Assembly (NCBI GenBank): GCA_002384765.1
Contig: DGBM01000097.1
Coordinates: 1-6,887 of the forward strand
Direction: 5' to 3'
Origin: Demequinaceae bacterium UBA4004
Lineage (GTDB): Bacteria > Actinomycetota > Actinomycetes > Actinomycetales > Demequinaceae
Length of the DNA stretch: 6,887 nt
The first letter of the stretch is position 1; the number at the start of each line of letters is the position of its first letter. A model generated the notes under the pieces. It was not told the origin of the DNA. It did not search any database and saw only the letters and a list, made by a program, of their open reading frames with translations. This document shows, one piece after another, positions 1 through 6,578 of the stretch. The position numbers and the translations under genes were made by a program.

Positions 1-291
1 CCGACGGGGCCCACCACACGTTTGCGCAGGTCAGAGCCGGTTTTACACCGCCACAGAACCTATCCTGAGGGGGGCGCACGGGGGCGCTGTGGCACATTTG
101 TGGCACAGCGCGATCACGGAGGGTGCGCCACTGGTTGCGGTTTCCGGGGGCCGAAGTATCGGAGGGTGCCCCTCGACGGCTCCCCCCGGCCCCGGGCCCG
201 CCTGAACCGCGTGGGCTCTTCCCCGTCGTCAGCGGCGACACAGACCCGATGCAGCGTCGATCGCGTCAGACGCTGGTCTGTCTGGATCTGA
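1..291. other. Non-coding region beyond integrase 3' end; probable attachment-site side
   Basis: No convincing gene is visible on either strand; the short open frames here are Arg/Pro/Ser-rich and look like chance frames in GC-rich DNA. The stretch follows the integrase stop codon, which in actinobacterial integrative elements is often where the attachment core and Int arm-binding sites lie. I looked for a tRNA 3' end (T-loop/acceptor pattern on either strand) and found none, so no att core can be named. Two short repeat sets are present: a 7-bp GGGGCGC at 71-77 and 81-87, and a 9-bp pair at 88-107 listed separately. Overlapping palindromes CTGATCAG and TCAGCTGA surround the integrase stop codon. 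Confidence 0.4.
88..107. repeat. Two direct 9-bp repeats, candidate integrase arm-type sites
   Basis: TGTGGCACA occurs at 88-96 and again at 99-107, separated by TT, giving a start-to-start period of 11 bp, about one helical turn. Two identical 9-mers on the same DNA face, about 185 bp past the integrase stop, fit the arrangement of arm-type sites bound by the N-terminal domain of tyrosine recombinases. The repeats are seen directly; the role is inferred. Binding sites for another DNA-binding protein are an alternative. Confidence 0.4.
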
Positions 292-1362
292 TCAGCTGAG
301 ATCTTGGGCGAGGAGTGAGCCCATGGCGTCGCCCACGGCGTCGAGGTCGTCCCCGAACAGGCCGGCGTAGACATCCAGGGTCATGGCTGCCGAGGCGTGC
401 CCGAGCATCCGTTGAACCGCCTTGACGTTGGCCCCGGCCGCAATGGCCAGAGAGGCAGCCGTATGGCGCAGGTCGTGCGGGGAGACGCCGTCCAGGCCTG
501 CTGCGCGGCAGGCCGGCTCGAAGACGCGGGCTCGCCAGTTGCCGAGCCGGAGCACGCCGCCACCGGGAGCCGTGAAGATGAGGTCCTCCGGACCCTTGGT
601 GCGGACGACGTGGGCGATCCGCTCGGCCAATGGGCCGGCCACCGGAACAGAACGGGACTGGTGTGTCTTGGGTGTCGACCACACGATCTTGCCGCTCACC
701 TCCGTGCACGACTCCGCAACCTGAAGGCGACGTCGGTCTGCATCGAACCGCTTGACCTTGAGGGCAGCGAGCTCTCCGAACCTGAGACCGGTGAAAGCCA
801 GTGTCAGGACGCACAGCTCGTCGCCGCCAGCGGCGCGCGCCAGACGGAGCACCTGCTCGGCGGTCAGGAAGACCGGCTCGGCCCGCACCTGGCGAGGCAG
901 GTTGACGCCAGCAGCTGGGTTGCGAGCGATGCGCCCGTCGGCGACAGCGGCGTCAAGGATGAGGCTGAGCACGCGGTGGATCTGGCGGACGGACCCCGGC
1001 TGCAGCCCAGTCCCTACGAGGTCAGCGATCCAAGCGTTGACGTCGCTCTTGGAGATCCTCCCGAGACGCCACGTCCCCCACTTGGGAACGATGTGGCGCC
1101 GGACGATGCCTCGATAGCGATTCGCGGTCGAGGCCTTCAGATGAGGAAGTCCCTCTGCCCACTGCTCAGCAAAGGGGCCAAACGCGGCCTTGGCAGCAGA
1201 CGGGTCGATGTAGTGGCCGCGATGCATCTCCGCCCGGAGCTGGTCGAGCCACCGCTGCGCGTCGACCTTGCGGTCGAACGACTTCTTCCGCTGCCGCCCC
1301 GCCGGATCTCTCCAACGGGCTAGCCAGCGGCCGTCGCGCGCGTCGCGGGTGACTCTCGCCAT
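292..1362 (-). CDS. int: Tyrosine recombinase (phage/ICE-type integrase)
   Basis: Site-specific recombinase that would insert and excise the element by forming a 3'-phosphotyrosyl intermediate at the att core. The protein has 356 residues, normal for actinobacterial phage and ICE integrases. Residues 11-39 form a small basic arm-binding region (GRWLARWRDP, then RKKSFDRKVDAQRWL). Residues about 60-145 are the SAM-like core-binding domain, and about 160-350 the catalytic domain. The active site is complete: R194 in TGLRFGE, K232 in PKTHQSR, H296 and R299 in PHDLRH, H322 in MLGH, and nucleophile Y332 in DVYAGLF. I chose the ATG at 1362 because it lies one base after the stop of the excisionase gene (TGAGATG junction) and gives the usual N-terminus MARV. 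The frame stays open to 1452, but that would add 30 Ser/Arg-rich residues overlapping xis. No clear Shine-Dalgarno is visible, so translation is probably coupled to xis. It appears intact. Confidence 0.96.
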   Translation of the reverse strand: MARVTRDARDGRWLARWRDPAGRQRKKSFDRKVDAQRWLDQLRAEMHRGHYIDPSAAKAAFGPFAEQWAEGLPHLKASTANRYRGIVRRHIVPKWGTWRLGRISKSDVNAWIADLVGTGLQPGSVRQIHRVLSLILDAAVADGRIARNPAAGVNLPRQVRAEPVFLTAEQVLRLARAAGGDELCVLTLAFTGLRFGELAALKVKRFDADRRRLQVAESCTEVSGKIVWSTPKTHQSRSVPVAGPLAERIAHVVRTKGPEDLIFTAPGGGVLRLGNWRARVFEPACRAAGLDGVSPHDLRHTAASLAIAAGANVKAVQRMLGHASAAMTLDVYAGLFGDDLDAVGDAMGSLLAQDLS

Positions 1363-1363
1363 C

Positions 1364-1567
1364 TCAGCTGGCTTGGTCCAGTGCCCAGCGACGGACGCTG
1401 TCCGGGTCGAACCGGAGGTGCTTGCCGAGACGGAGCGCGGGCGGACCGTCACCGCGGTGGCGCCACTGATAGAGGGTTCCCACAGGCACGGCCAGGAAGA
1501 CGGACACGTCCCGAATCGTCCACAGGGGCGGAAGCGTCGCCTCGCTCTGCTTGGTCTCCGTGCTCAA
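1364..1567 (-). CDS. xis: Excisionase-type MerR/HTH_17 DNA-binding protein
   Basis: A 67-residue winged-helix DNA-binding protein of the excisionase family. These proteins bend att DNA and steer the integrase towards excision; many also repress their own operon. The HTH spans about residues 17-38 (TIRDVSVFLAVPVGTLYQW), followed by a wing and the typical GKHLRFDPDSVRRW segment (48-61). The start is a TTG at 1567 because an almost perfect AAGGAGGA lies 3-4 bases upstream; the longer frame begins at a GTG (1612) with a weaker upstream context and 15 unconserved residues. The gene ends one base before the int ATG, so the two form an operon with xis first. That order makes Xis and Int co-expressed. 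An alternative is a purely regulatory AlpA-like role controlling int. Confidence 0.88.
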   Translation of the reverse strand: MSTETKQSEATLPPLWTIRDVSVFLAVPVGTLYQWRHRGDGPPALRLGKHLRFDPDSVRRWALDQAS

Positions 1568-1570
1568 GGT

Positions 1571-1578
1571 TCCTCCTT
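1571..1578 (-). promoter_or_regulatory. Strong ribosome binding site fixing the xis TTG start
   Basis: Reading on the minus strand, AAGGAGGA is followed by ACC and then TTG. The match to the 16S anti-Shine-Dalgarno is near perfect, although the spacing is short. It is the best RBS in the window and decides the xis start in favour of TTG at 1567 over the upstream GTG. Confidence 0.75.
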
Positions 1579-1660
1579 GGCTGATGCCGCGACGTTGGGT
1601 CGCACCCTTCACTCACCCCAAGGGGCCGGCCGGCTCCCTGCGGTCACCCGGCATCCAATG

Positions 1661-1695
1661 AAAAGAATTCGCTGGCAAGTGACCGCCCGCCAGCG
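1661..1695 (-). terminator. Hairpin with T-rich tail in the xis leader (terminator or attenuator)
   Basis: On the minus strand the stem CGCTGGC (1695-1689) pairs with GCCAGCG (1676-1670) across a 12-nt loop, and is followed directly by AATTCTTTTC. A 7-bp GC-rich stem with a T-rich tail is rare in this GC-rich DNA and fits an intrinsic terminator. It lies about 95 bp upstream of the xis start. It could stop read-through from the upstream gene or act as an attenuator for xis-int. The + strand side also ends in a short T-run, so bidirectional use is possible. Confidence 0.4.
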
Positions 1696-1701
1696 TTTCT
1701 G

Positions 1702-1727
1702 AACCTAGGGATGCTGAAGGGAGTTCC
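1702..1727 (-). promoter_or_regulatory. Possible ECF-sigma-type promoter upstream of xis-int
   Basis: The minus strand has GGAAC (1727-1723), 18 bases, then GTT (1704-1702). This spacing matches the GGAAT-N18-GTT pattern known for Streptomyces SigR-type promoters. A TAGGTT that could act as a housekeeping -10 overlaps the GTT, but no TTGACA-like -35 accompanies it. Such a short pattern arises often by chance, so this is only a candidate. If real, it would place xis-int under a stress-responsive sigma factor and upstream of the hairpin at 1661-1695. Confidence 0.18.
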
Positions 1728-2320
1728 TATGCACATCGGGCCCAGGCGGTTGATGCCGCCCTGCTCTGCCGCCTCCATGGCGAGGACCGCCGGCAACGGC
1801 CGCGAGTGCGCTGCATCGCGCGCCCTTCGACCCCGGGCCTCATGGCCGGGTCCAAGATCGCTCCACCCGTTTGGGTTGGGGTCCGAGGCCCTGGTCGGCC
1901 ACGCCCGGCTCGGCTGTCGTGGTGGTGCCGCTGGGTAGCCGCGAGGAGTCACGCGGCGCTGGACAGGCCCTCAGCCGCGACACCAAAACGATGACGGCCC
2001 CGGTGATTGACCTCCAGGCCCACGAACCGGCGTGGGTCGCCCTCGGTGCGGGCGTGCGCACACCTGCCGAGGGTCAGCGGACAGCCTGCTCTCGCTCCGA
2101 GGGCGGGCTCGACGGCGTGGGCTGGAATCGACGCGAGGTCGGCTCTTTGGGGGGGATTCCCACCTTCATGTCTGTTGTCTGCGGCACGGCGGAACGCGCT
2201 GGCCTGCAGTGCGCGTCGACCGAAACCTCTGCCACGTGGCCAAAGTGGAAGTCGAAGATGAGCACAGCGCCGTACCGCCCACTGTGGGCGCCCCACTGCG
2301 CCCAAGGTGACGCACATGTT

Positions 2321-2359
2321 CCGCGATGAGTACAAGACGACCACGATATGCCGCGATGA
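2321..2359. repeat. Pair of 9-bp direct repeats just past the TPR-PIN gene
   Basis: CCGCGATGA occurs at 2321-2329 and 2351-2359, exactly 30 bp apart. The second copy ends 6 bases before the stop codon end of the large gene. The repeat is real in the sequence, but short enough to be chance in GC-rich DNA. Possible roles are a protein-binding pair or a relic of a small duplication. Confidence 0.3.
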
Positions 2360-2364
2360 AACAG

Positions 2365-5300
2365 CTAGTGGTCCGTCGTGAGGATGACTTCGGCTGTGGT
2401 GATTCGGTCCTTCTCGTCGAGGTTGGCCACGAGCATTAGCAGGAACTCGGCTGCCTGTGGCGCGCCGTGTTTCTCACTGATGACGGCGAAGATCCGTTCC
2501 ATGACGGCACGCAGCGGATCGGTAATGCCGGGGAGTTCGGCGGTGGCCGCTCGGATGCCCTGCAGCACGAACGCGAACGTGTCCGGCCGGAGCCAGGGCT
2601 GTGAAGTCAGGTAGCTGAGGAGGATGCGAACGTTCTCCGAGGCGCCCTCGACGTTGCCGTCGGTGATGCGGACCAGTCCGACGGCCACCGACCAGGTCCA
2701 ACCGGCGAGCGCCGCTGGCGAGCTGCTCGCGACGCGTGCCATCGCGCCAGCGGCGAACCGCAGGCAGTCGGCCGGGACGGGCCAGGAGTGGACGCGGGAG
2801 AGCGCGACCGCTGCGCCCTTGGGTTCCCAGCCGTCGACCTCGGCGGCGAGCTCCATGACGGTGGGGTCGAAGTCGATGTCGACGTGGAAGGCAGCGATGA
2901 GGGTGGCTCGCGCGGGTGCGCCGACCTCAGGGGCGATCTTCCCGGCGGCGCCGAGTGCCGCGATGAGGTCGACGGTTCCGAAGGTCTGCGCCCCTTCTGA
3001 TGCTGCGAGCTGACGCAGGGAACGGTCGTCGCACCAGAAGGCCCGCTGTTCGGATATGGCGAAGTCGAGGGCGCTGAGCCAAGTTCCTTCCCCAGCGACC
3101 TTTGCGAACCGTTTCAGACCGGGCCAGCCTCGACGGTGTGACCTGGAGAGCAGCTCGACGACGCGATCGGCTCGGCGTGCAAGGGCTTCGACACCGCCCT
3201 CGCATGTTTCGTTCATCAGCGGACGCTGGTTCTCGGCGTCCCAGCCGAGAGTCATCGTCGAGAGCATGTTGAGGTTCTGTTGCGAGGAGAGTGCGTCCCG
3301 GTAGGCCGAGTCGGTGGTCTCGACGGTCAGGAAGGAGCCGAGAAGCCGGTCGACGATGCCCGGTTCCAGGAGGCTGAGGGTTGCGGCAGCGGAGCCGTCG
3401 ATAACGACAGTGGCTCCGAGAGCGGCTGTTGCGGCTGCAGTTGCGACGTCCGCGGTCGGCGGGTGGTGGCTGAAGACGAGGCCGGCGCCGCGCTTGATGA
3501 AGGCTTCGACGTAGGGGCGACCGTAGAACTCAGCGAGGAATCCCAGGGGCAGCTCGCCGCGTTCGACTCGTTCGCGGATGCCCTTGACCGCCGGGTTTTC
3601 GGCCGCGGTCTCTTTCAGGATCTCGGTGAGCGAGCCGAGGAGGTCGTTCTCGTCCAGGGTGAACTTCCTGAATACCGCGTTGTCGGGGTGGGCTTTGGTG
3701 AACTCGTCGGTGGCCTTGTGGAGCTCGGCGATGTCGGCCTCGGCGACGTCGCGTTCGTGGCGCCGGAGCCCGGAGTAGATCTGGATGAGGAAGACGCCCA
3801 CCAGGTCTGGCTCGTCCCGCCAGGTGCTCATCATCTCCAGGGACCGCTGGACGAACTCGGGGCTGTCGTCGCACTCGGCGGCGAGCCCGATCCAGGTCCG
3901 GGCGTCGCCGGCGTTGCTGGGCTCTGCGGCTCTTCCGTTGTAGGTGAGCGCTGCCCAGGCGTCGGGGATCTTTCCGGCGCGGACGAGGCTGTGGACCAGC
4001 GCCCAGCGGATCGTGAGGTTCTCGGGGGCCATGACGGCCATCTCGCGGGCGAGCGGCAGCGACCGCTGGAACTCGCCGAGGGACTCGAGGGCGTCGAACT
4101 GGATGGACATGCACTCGAATCGGCCGGCCCAGGCCGTACCGCCCATGGACAGCGCTGTCGAGGCTACGTCGTGCGCCTTCTGGTAGGAGCCGGCCGCCAT
4201 GTACCGCGCCGCGGCCATCTTCATCATCAGGGCGTGGTTCCAGCGGGTCGCGCCGGCCTCGAGCACTGCGGCCGCGTCGGCCGTCTTGTCCTGGGCGACC
4301 AGGCGCTCGGCTAGGAACACGGTCAGCTCCTCAGACTCCGAGGCGCGGGCTCGCAGCAGCGACAGGTCGGAGCCGGGCGTGCTCATGACCTCGTGGACGG
4401 TGCGAATCCGCTCGAGCGCCTTGCTGTAGCCCTCCGGCAGCGTGCCCAGGTCTGGCAGGCTCCGTCCGAGCGGTGCCAGCGAGGAGGCGGTCTGAAGCCG
4501 GGCCGTGTCGTCGGGTGCGCTGGCCCAAGCGTTCAGCCATGCCGCCTCCGCCCGCTCGGGGTCTTCCTCGATGAATGCGGTCCATCCCTCGACAGTGTGG
4601 GTGACGAACGGATCGCCGAGCGCTCGAGCTAGTGCCTGGGCGTTCTCGAGACGGCCCATGGTCGCGGCGAGGATTGCCGACTCTCGGCGAAGGCGGTCAT
4701 CACTTGCTTCGTATGCGAGTGCTGTGCCGTCAGGTGCGGCTTGGGTGAGCCTCCAGGCGCGCTCGATATCGGTGGCCAGCGCGGAGGCCTTCACTGCGGT
4801 CAGGATCGGCGCGACGCTGTCCCCGAGCCACCTGCGTCGGGAGTCGCGTGCGGCGATGGCCAGTTCGTACGCGCGTGCGAAATCATCCAGCGGGTGATGG
4901 CTGCGCCCGTGGTGGCCCCGGGTCAACAGCGCTTCCGCGGTACGCAGGAGGTTGCCGCTTCCTTCGGGGTGCGATTTCGACCCGTCGACGCCGATGGCGA
5001 TCGCTCGGTTCAGGTCGCCTCGGCCAGCGGCCGCAGCCGTCTGCAGGATCGCCTTGATCGACTGGTCGTTTGCAGTCTCGGGTGCCCAGTCGTCGAGCAA
5101 CGCCTCTGCGGCGGAGTAATCCTCCACGGAGATGGCCTCGCCGGCGGCGGCAAGCGGATGCTTTGGCACCGAGCGTTTCCACAGTTCCTGAGCGCGTGCG
5201 GTGTCTTCCGTCGTGCCAGTACCGACGGTCAGGCCTGCCCGCGCCCACCAGTACGACGGGTCGGCGCCGCGCTCGACCCCCTTGTTGATGAAGATAATCG

Positions 5301-5988
5301 CTGCGTCGCTGGCACCGTAGTCGGCTGCGACGCAGGCGAACCAGCACCACACCCCTGCGGGCGCGTCGACGAGACCGTGGGGCGGTTCGGTGCTCCAGTG
5401 CTGCAGCAAGGGCCTTCGCTCGCGGTTGCCAGCCAAAGTGATGACCAGTGCCCGGAAGCCGATCCAGCTTTCTTCGAGCCCTTCGGCCTCCCCCGCCCGC
5501 CAGGGATGAAGCTTGTCGAGTGCGAGTTTGAACGCGGTCTCGTCGCCGCCTGAGGTCAGGAGGGCGCGCCGCTCGAGGGCGGCGTGGATGGCATGCTCGA
5601 GGCGGCGCGTCGACGCCACCTCCGCGTCCCCGGGCGACATCCGCCGCAGCGACTCGTCGAGCACCAACTGGAGAATCTGGGCGCTTGCCCGGTCAGGGCT
5701 CGAGCCTGCCGGCAGGTCGCCGGGCGTCAATCTGTGCGCACACGCGCGGAGAGAGTCCGAATCTCCGACGGCGATGCTGAGGCGCACGTCGTCGGCCTTC
5801 AGCCACACGTTCAGCTGCCGGCTGCTTACCGTAATGCCGTCGGCGGCGGCCAGCCTAGAGACCGCTCGTGCGACCCGGAGTCGTTGAGTTCGCTTACCGA
5901 GAAGGCCGGCGACTTGCTTGCCCGCGACGCTGCCGATGCCCTTAGCAACGCTGGGCGCAGCAGCGACGAGGAGAGAAAACGGATCCAT
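2365..5988 (-). CDS. Large TPR-solenoid protein with internal PIN-nuclease-like domain; candidate defence effector
   Basis: A 1207-residue protein, probably cytoplasmic. Residues 1-115 form a helical N-terminal region starting MDPFSLLVAAAPS, with glycines at 17, 19, 23, 28 and 31 and a basic GKRTQRLRVAR segment at 31-41. Residues about 150-780 form a TPR-like solenoid, clearest at 587-617, 624-657 and 659-685 (for example RYMAAGSYQKAHDVASTAL). A short block with LPLGFLAEFYGRPYVEA (813-829) leads into a PIN-like domain, about 860-1023: VVIDGS with D864 on the first strand, then FWCDDRSLRQLA with D987 and D988, then GTVDLI. PIN domains are metal-dependent ribonucleases. About 180 helical residues follow. 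No Walker A, NACHT or GreA/B C-terminal domain is evident. The ATG at 5988 has GAAGGG six bases upstream and gives the typical MDP start; the frame opens further to a TTG at 6099 with no comparable RBS. Its architecture resembles the TPR/PIN conflict proteins described by comparative genomics. An RNA-cleaving anti-phage role is inference; TPR-PIN regulators are the alternative. Confidence 0.93.
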   Translation of the reverse strand: MDPFSLLVAAAPSVAKGIGSVAGKQVAGLLGKRTQRLRVARAVSRLAAADGITVSSRQLNVWLKADDVRLSIAVGDSDSLRACAHRLTPGDLPAGSSPDRASAQILQLVLDESLRRMSPGDAEVASTRRLEHAIHAALERRALLTSGGDETAFKLALDKLHPWRAGEAEGLEESWIGFRALVITLAGNRERRPLLQHWSTEPPHGLVDAPAGVWCWFACVAADYGASDAAIIFINKGVERGADPSYWWARAGLTVGTGTTEDTARAQELWKRSVPKHPLAAAGEAISVEDYSAAEALLDDWAPETANDQSIKAILQTAAAAGRGDLNRAIAIGVDGSKSHPEGSGNLLRTAEALLTRGHHGRSHHPLDDFARAYELAIAARDSRRRWLGDSVAPILTAVKASALATDIERAWRLTQAAPDGTALAYEASDDRLRRESAILAATMGRLENAQALARALGDPFVTHTVEGWTAFIEEDPERAEAAWLNAWASAPDDTARLQTASSLAPLGRSLPDLGTLPEGYSKALERIRTVHEVMSTPGSDLSLLRARASESEELTVFLAERLVAQDKTADAAAVLEAGATRWNHALMMKMAAARYMAAGSYQKAHDVASTALSMGGTAWAGRFECMSIQFDALESLGEFQRSLPLAREMAVMAPENLTIRWALVHSLVRAGKIPDAWAALTYNGRAAEPSNAGDARTWIGLAAECDDSPEFVQRSLEMMSTWRDEPDLVGVFLIQIYSGLRRHERDVAEADIAELHKATDEFTKAHPDNAVFRKFTLDENDLLGSLTEILKETAAENPAVKGIRERVERGELPLGFLAEFYGRPYVEAFIKRGAGLVFSHHPPTADVATAAATAALGATVVIDGSAAATLSLLEPGIVDRLLGSFLTVETTDSAYRDALSSQQNLNMLSTMTLGWDAENQRPLMNETCEGGVEALARRADRVVELLSRSHRRGWPGLKRFAKVAGEGTWLSALDFAISEQRAFWCDDRSLRQLAASEGAQTFGTVDLIAALGAAGKIAPEVGAPARATLIAAFHVDIDFDPTVMELAAEVDGWEPKGAAVALSRVHSWPVPADCLRFAAGAMARVASSSPAALAGWTWSVAVGLVRITDGNVEGASENVRILLSYLTSQPWLRPDTFAFVLQGIRAATAELPGITDPLRAVMERIFAVISEKHGAPQAAEFLLMLVANLDEKDRITTAEVILTTDH

Positions 5989-5994
5989 GACGAG

Positions 5995-6000
5995 CCCTTC
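5995..6000 (-). promoter_or_regulatory. Ribosome binding site deciding the TPR-PIN start
   Basis: GAAGGG lies six bases upstream of the ATG at 5988 on the minus strand. The alternative starts (ATG at 6093, TTG at 6099) have no such element closely spaced, and the 37 residues they would add are Arg/Lys-rich with less G/C third-position bias than the rest of the gene. Confidence 0.6.
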
Positions 6001-6037
6001 GACGTGACGGTGCCCATCCTTCAGCACGGGTCCGACT

Positions 6038-6346
6038 TCAGCGCGGTCGACACGGGCTCGCCCGCCGCGCTGTTGATCCTTCCGACGAACCATGCTCAAC
6101 GCCCTCGGTGCTCCTCGACGCCAACGCCCACGGCATCAGCAAGGCCATCACGGCCGCAGATGGCGGCTGACCCCACAGGTGACCGCCAGCCAACCGATCT
6201 GGGCTGCGGATATGCGCGCGGAACTGGGCTCGGTACGGGAGGTCGGCCAGCCGGTGTCGCCGACTCGGGCCGACGAATTCCTTGAGGCCGTATCGGACGT
6301 AGTCGAAGATGCTGGCCTCCTCGTCGGTCCGCGCCTCCTGTCGCAT
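6038..6346 (-). CDS. Doubtful small ORF or gene remnant upstream of the TPR-PIN gene
   Basis: A 102-codon frame whose first 50 residues look protein-like (ASIFDYVRYGLKEFVGPSRR) and use mostly G/C third bases. Its last 30 residues turn Arg/Ser/Ala-rich as in a non-coding frame. There is no Shine-Dalgarno before the ATG at 6346, and a TAA closes the frame about ten codons upstream. I do not recognise a family. It ends 49 bases before the TPR-PIN ATG and could be a short leader gene or partner. It could also be the surviving middle of a decayed gene. The + strand is also open across much of this stretch (6092-6370, ending RLLSHETNVAAG), so even the strand is uncertain. Confidence 0.28.
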   Translation of the reverse strand: MRQEARTDEEASIFDYVRYGLKEFVGPSRRHRLADLPYRAQFRAHIRSPDRLAGGHLWGQPPSAAVMALLMPWALASRSTEGVEHGSSEGSTARRASPCRPR

Positions 6347-6578
6347 GAGACCAACGTCGCGGCCGGGTAGCGTTTAGTCCGAGCAGTGCTCCCGTGATGG
6401 GGGCCTGTGTCGTGGAGGGTGCTTGGGGGCTGGGACTCGCTGGCCGTTGACGGCGACGGACCGGGCAGAGATCACGACCGGGCTGAGGCGGGCTGGACCC
6501 TGTCCCGGAGTCGTTCCGTCAACCTGCGTCATACCGCCAGTCGACCGGCCCAGGACAGGCAGACGTTCGGGGGAATAC
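6347..6578. other. Intergenic stretch with no supported feature
   Basis: Nothing convincing is visible. The open frames are Arg/Pro-rich and lack ribosome binding sites. A minus-strand TTGACG (6522-6517) could be a -35 element, but no -10-like sequence follows at 16-18 bases. A promoter for the TPR-PIN gene is expected somewhere in 6000-6578 but cannot be pointed to. Confidence 0.4.

Larger units (their letters stand above)
1579..2364. other. About 790-bp intergenic region without a convincing gene
   Basis: This lies between the 3' end of the TPR-PIN gene and the xis RBS. Open frames of 60-150 codons occur on both strands, but they are Arg/Pro/Ser-rich, lack ribosome binding sites and show weak third-position bias. 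The least bad is a + strand frame starting MTAPVIDLQAHEPAW at about 1991. A minus-strand stretch near 2265 (LIFDFHFGHVAEV) is hydrophobic enough to be a gene remnant, but I cannot assign it. Short structures include the palindrome GCCACGTGGC at 2231-2240, the inverted repeat CGCCCA-CTG-TGGGCG at 2276-2290, the palindrome GCCGGCCGGC at 1625-1634, and a direct repeat at 2321-2359. The region around 1655-1680 is noticeably AT-richer than its surroundings, as expected near a control region. Confidence 0.5.

Noticed and set aside
1..291. tRNA gene or tRNA 3' end serving as attachment site
   Set aside because: No T-loop, acceptor stem or cloverleaf pattern was found on either strand.
397..1323. Long + strand open frame of 308 codons opposite the integrase
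   Set aside because: It is antisense to an integrase with a complete active site, has no domain pattern, and is explained by G/C-rich codon positions.
1363..1452. Upstream extension of the integrase by 30 residues
   Set aside because: It would overlap xis and adds a Ser/Arg/Thr-rich segment; the TGAGATG junction at 1360-1366 is a better start.
1871..2329. Plus-strand frame of 152 codons in the intergenic region
   Set aside because: No RBS, Trp/Arg/Ser-rich and low complexity; only a short central piece looks protein-like, so it was kept as a note and not called as a gene.
3530..4114. Minus-strand frame of 194 codons overlapping the large gene in another phase
   Set aside because: Extremely Arg/Pro-rich, as expected for an out-of-phase reading of GC-rich coding DNA.
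3280..4314. Long + strand open frame of 344 codons opposite the TPR-PIN gene
   Set aside because: Gly/Val/Glu/Asp-rich low-information composition typical of an antisense shadow; the minus frame is continuous over 1207 codons with recognisable motifs.
4741..5553. Open + strand frame of 270 codons
   Set aside because: Antisense shadow of the TPR region; no motif or RBS.
5868..5910. Walker A-like motif in the N-terminus of the large protein (GKQVAGLLGKRT)
   Set aside because: The spacing does not fit GxxxxGK[S/T], and no Walker B or other NTPase motifs follow; the glycines are better seen as a helix pattern.
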